A stretch of 36,482 nucleotides of DNA from an uncultured Clostridia bacterium (lineage in GTDB: Bacteria; Bacillota; Clostridia; Christensenellales; Borkfalkiaceae), in contig CANRGG010000020.1 of the NCBI GenBank assembly GCA_947630115.1, positions 1 to 36,482 of the forward strand, given 5' to 3'. Positions 35,264 to 36,482 of the stretch are shown piece after piece; positions within the stretch are counted from its first letter, which is position 1; every line of letters starts with the position of its first letter. Made by a program: the position numbers and the translations under genes. The notes beneath the pieces were generated by a model, which saw only the letters and a list, made by a program, of their open reading frames with translations, ran no database searches and was not told the origin of the DNA.

Positions 35264-35338
35264 TGGAGCGGGAAACGGGAGTCGAACCCGCCAGAATCAG
35301 CTTGGGAAGCTGACGCCATACCGCTAGGCGATTCCCGC
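35264..35338 (-). tRNA. tRNA-Gly (anticodon CCC)
   Basis: 75 bases with CCA encoded (35264-35266). The acceptor GCGGGAA pairs with TTCCCGC; the anticodon stem TCAGC/GCTGA encloses TTCCCAA with CCC at 35304-35306; the T arm has GGTTCGACTCC. It decodes GGG. It has a perfect promoter a few bases upstream and its own terminator. Confidence 0.95.
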
Positions 35339-35349
35339 ATACCTTTCTT

Positions 35350-35378
35350 ATTATAATCCATTCCGCGGCGTATGTCAA
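35350..35378 (-). promoter_or_regulatory. consensus promoter of tRNA-Gly(CCC)
   Basis: TTGACA (35373-35378) and TATAAT (35350-35355) on the minus strand, spacer 17; transcription would start about five bases before the tRNA 5' end. Confidence 0.92.
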
Positions 35379-35537
35379 GCGCAAATTCGCAGCGATTTTG
35401 ACGAAAATTCTCATCTTTGCAAAAACTTTTCTTCACTTTCGTGAAATCCCGACAGCGTTCGACAAAATCTCTATGAAATCGACCCCTCATTTTTGTTATA
35501 TAACAGGCAGACAAGCGAAAAACAAAGGAGGTTGCGA

Positions 35538-35693
35538 ATGGTTACCGAATGTGTATCGTTGAAGGAGCTGCGGGAGGAAGTCGCCGCAATGTTGGCCGTC
35601 TGCTTCGAAGGGAAGATCGTAAGATCGCAGGATGATTTGGTATTCACCCTTCCGAACGGGCAGAGCTTCCGCGTCCGGATCGAAGAGCATTGA
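35538..35693 (+). CDS. 51-residue protein of unknown function
   Basis: A short gene with a very strong ribosome site (AAAGGAGG at 35525-35532) before ATG 35538 and a strong terminator 12 bases after its stop, which argues that it is real. The protein is soluble and charged: a helical N-terminal part with SLKELREEVAAMLAV, then a predicted beta hairpin, KIVRSQDDLVFTLPNG and SFRVRIEE. The single-domain helix-strand-strand look is not one I recognise. The frame is open 15 codons further upstream but without an SD. A 12-base palindrome TGTTATATAACA (35494-35505) lies before it; no clean promoter hexamer pair was found. Confidence 0.75.
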   Translation: MVTECVSLKELREEVAAMLAVCFEGKIVRSQDDLVFTLPNGQSFRVRIEEH

Positions 35694-35705
35694 ACGCAGC
35701 ATGCC

Positions 35706-35744
35706 GCGGCAGTCCTCCTTGCGAGGGCTGCCGCTCCGTTTTTT
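35706..35744 (+). terminator. terminator of the 51-residue protein gene
   Basis: A 12-bp stem (35706-35717 with 35723-35734, one T-G pair), five-base loop, then TCCGTTTTTT. Confidence 0.92.
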
Positions 35745-35805
35745 CCGCAGAAAATGCCCTTTCGAAAAAAAATTTTGCAAAATGCCGGAAATAAAAGAAA
35801 AACGC

Positions 35806-35834
35806 TTGCATTCTTCCTGAAAACGTGGTATGAT
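35806..35834 (+). promoter_or_regulatory. promoter of the Val-Gly-Cys tRNA cluster
   Basis: TTGCAT (35806-35811) and TATGAT (35829-35834), spacer 17, 13 bases before tRNA-Val. Confidence 0.85.
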
Positions 35835-35847
35835 ATACAAGCAATTC

Positions 35848-35923
35848 GGAAGTTTAGCTCAGCTGGGAGAGCATCTGCCTTACAAGCAGGGGGTCATAGG
35901 TTCGAGCCCTATAACTTCCACCA
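35848..35923 (+). tRNA. tRNA-Val (anticodon UAC)
   Basis: 76 bases including encoded CCA. Acceptor GGAAGTT with AACTTCC, D arm GCTCAGCTGGGAGAGC, anticodon loop CTTACAA with TAC at 35881-35883, T arm with GGTTCGAGCCC. Confidence 0.97.
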
Positions 35924-35947
35924 AAAACAGTGCGGAAAGAAAATTAT

Positions 35948-36022
35948 GCGGGAATAGCTCAGTGGTAGAGCGCCACCTTGCCAAGGTGGATGTCGCGGGT
36001 TCGAATCTCGTTTCCCGCTCCA
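35948..36022 (+). tRNA. tRNA-Gly (anticodon GCC)
   Basis: 75 bases including encoded CCA. Acceptor GCGGGAA with TTCCCGC, anticodon stem CCACC/GGTGG with loop TTGCCAA and GCC at 35980-35982. It reads GGC and GGU and shares its acceptor stem with the Gly(CCC) gene on the other strand. Confidence 0.97.
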
Positions 36023-36047
36023 AACACAGCTCCGCGCTGTTTTTTTT

Positions 36048-36122
36048 GGCGCCATAGCCAAGTGGTAAGGCAAGGGTCTGCAAAACCCTGACTCCCCGGT
36101 TCAAATCCGGGTGGCGCCTCCA
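36048..36122 (+). tRNA. tRNA-Cys (anticodon GCA)
   Basis: 75 bases including encoded CCA. Acceptor GGCGCCA with TGGCGCC, anticodon stem AGGGT/ACCCT with loop CTGCAAA and GCA at 36080-36082. Confidence 0.97.
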
Positions 36123-36124
36123 GC

Positions 36125-36154
36125 AAAGGGCATCCGCTTGGGGATGCCTTTTTT
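36125..36154 (+). terminator. terminator after tRNA-Cys
   Basis: GGCATCC (36129-36135) pairs with GGATGCC (36142-36148), followed by six T. It closes the Val-Gly-Cys transcript. Confidence 0.9.
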
Positions 36155-36196
36155 CGACCCGGCGCAGGCGTCTCACTGCGCGCCGCCACATTTTTT

Positions 36197-36283
36197 GCGA
36201 GTATGGCGAAATCGGCAGACGCAAAAGACTTAAAATCTTTCGGGAGAGATCCCATATCGGTTCAAATCCGATTACTCGCACCA
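36197..36283 (+). tRNA. tRNA-Leu (anticodon UAA)
   Basis: 87 bases with a long variable arm and encoded CCA. Acceptor GCGAGTA with TACTCGC, anticodon stem AAAGA/TCTTT with loop CTTAAAA and TAA at 36231-36233. No promoter hexamers are evident in the 42 bases after the preceding terminator, so it may depend on read-through. Confidence 0.96.
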
Positions 36284-36292
36284 AGTCAGTAT

Positions 36293-36341
36293 AATCCGAA
36301 CCAAATACTCGTAACGAGTGAGTGGTTCGGATTTCTTTTTT
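36293..36341 (+). terminator. terminator after tRNA-Leu
   Basis: AATCCGAACCA (36293-36303) pairs with TGGTTCGGATT (36323-36333), with an inner helix ACTCG/CGAGT, followed by TCTTTTTT. Confidence 0.92.
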
Positions 36342-36363
36342 CTTTACGAGCGCCGCCTGCTAC

Positions 36364-36392
36364 TTGCGTTTCTCCTGTTTTTATGGTATAAT
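36364..36392 (+). promoter_or_regulatory. promoter of the last gene, flanked by an inverted repeat
   Basis: TTGCGT (36364-36369) and TATAAT (36387-36392), spacer 17. TCCTGTTT (36373-36380) inside the spacer and AAACAGGA (36402-36409) after the -10 are exact inverted repeats, a likely operator for a repressor. Confidence 0.8.
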
Positions 36393-36426
36393 TGAAGCGA
36401 TAAACAGGAATTTAGCGGAGAAAAAT

Positions 36427-36482
36427 ATGAGTTTTTCGATTGACGCCACGGATTTTCATTGGTTGGAAGGCATTGATGAACG
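36427..36482 (+). CDS. start of a gene cut by the window end, product unknown
   Basis: ATG at 36427 after a GCGGAG site and a good promoter opens a frame that runs to the end of the window. Only 18 residues (MSFSIDATDFHWLEGIDE) are visible, too few for a family call. Confidence 0.65.
   Translation, partial: MSFSIDATDFHWLEGIDE

Noticed and set aside
1-36482. Mobile element or prophage
   Set aside because: No integrase, transposase, phage structural gene or target-site duplication is visible; the tRNA cluster shows no attachment-site repeat.

Overview
The window reads as an ordinary chromosomal segment of a Gram-positive, GC-rich member of the Bacillota (Clostridia). Pointers are a T-box leader in front of pheST, Shine-Dalgarno sites of the GGAGG type, many sigma-A-type promoters, a Ppx-Maf-MreB-like cluster, pyruvate phosphate dikinase, CdaA, and a large lipoprotein-like surface protein with a C-terminal anchor. 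I would lean to a Christensenellales-type gut lineage, but this is an impression from gene content and style, not a measurement. No phage, plasmid, insertion sequence, rRNA or CRISPR array is visible.

Layout. 1-1370 (+): the 3' end of a cardiolipin synthase, a YfcE-type phosphodiesterase and a 74-residue membrane protein, closed by a terminator shared with pheT. 1385-5138 (-): pheS-pheT under a T-box and a consensus promoter. 5161-8323 (-): a Ppx/GppA phosphatase, Maf and an MreB-like actin in one tight operon. 8342-9090 (-): two adjoining half-size TauE/SafE membrane proteins. 9174-12886 (+): a monocistronic 1172-residue surface protein. 12905-13302: a degenerate tandem repeat of about 33 bp without a gene. 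13303-16896 (-): serS, a DEDDh exonuclease with a BRCT-like tail, and an RsmF-type rRNA methyltransferase, chained by overlaps. 16956-19703 (+): a P-type ATPase. 19748-22528 (+): ppdK. 22530-22940: a non-coding stretch holding a diverged copy of the ppdK tail with its terminator, and a duplicated hairpin that also forms the lysC tail. 22941-26403 (-): cdaA, a 35-codon CdaR-like stub, a DUF1015 protein and lysC. 26436-35114 (-): a giant DUF4011/superfamily I helicase, comEC and holA. 35226-36341: five tRNA genes (Gly-CCC on the minus strand; Val-UAC, Gly-GCC, Cys-GCA and Leu-UAA on the plus strand) around a 51-residue orphan gene. The window ends inside the start of a further gene at 36427.

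Most genes are housekeeping: translation (PheRS, SerRS, tRNAs, rRNA methylation), replication and DNA uptake (HolA, ComEC), c-di-AMP synthesis, phosphate and nucleotide hygiene (Ppx, Maf), and pyruvate/PEP and aspartate metabolism. The unusual points are small: CdaR is reduced to its membrane helix directly behind cdaA; the ppdK tail is duplicated with mostly conservative differences at an exact 100-bp period; the repeat at 12.9-13.3 kb is unexplained; ComEC and the giant helicase both carry nuclease-like domains that appear to lack catalytic residues; TauE/SafE is encoded as two coupled halves. I do not see a clear new multi-gene system; the best candidates for something undescribed are the CdaR stub and the two repeat regions.
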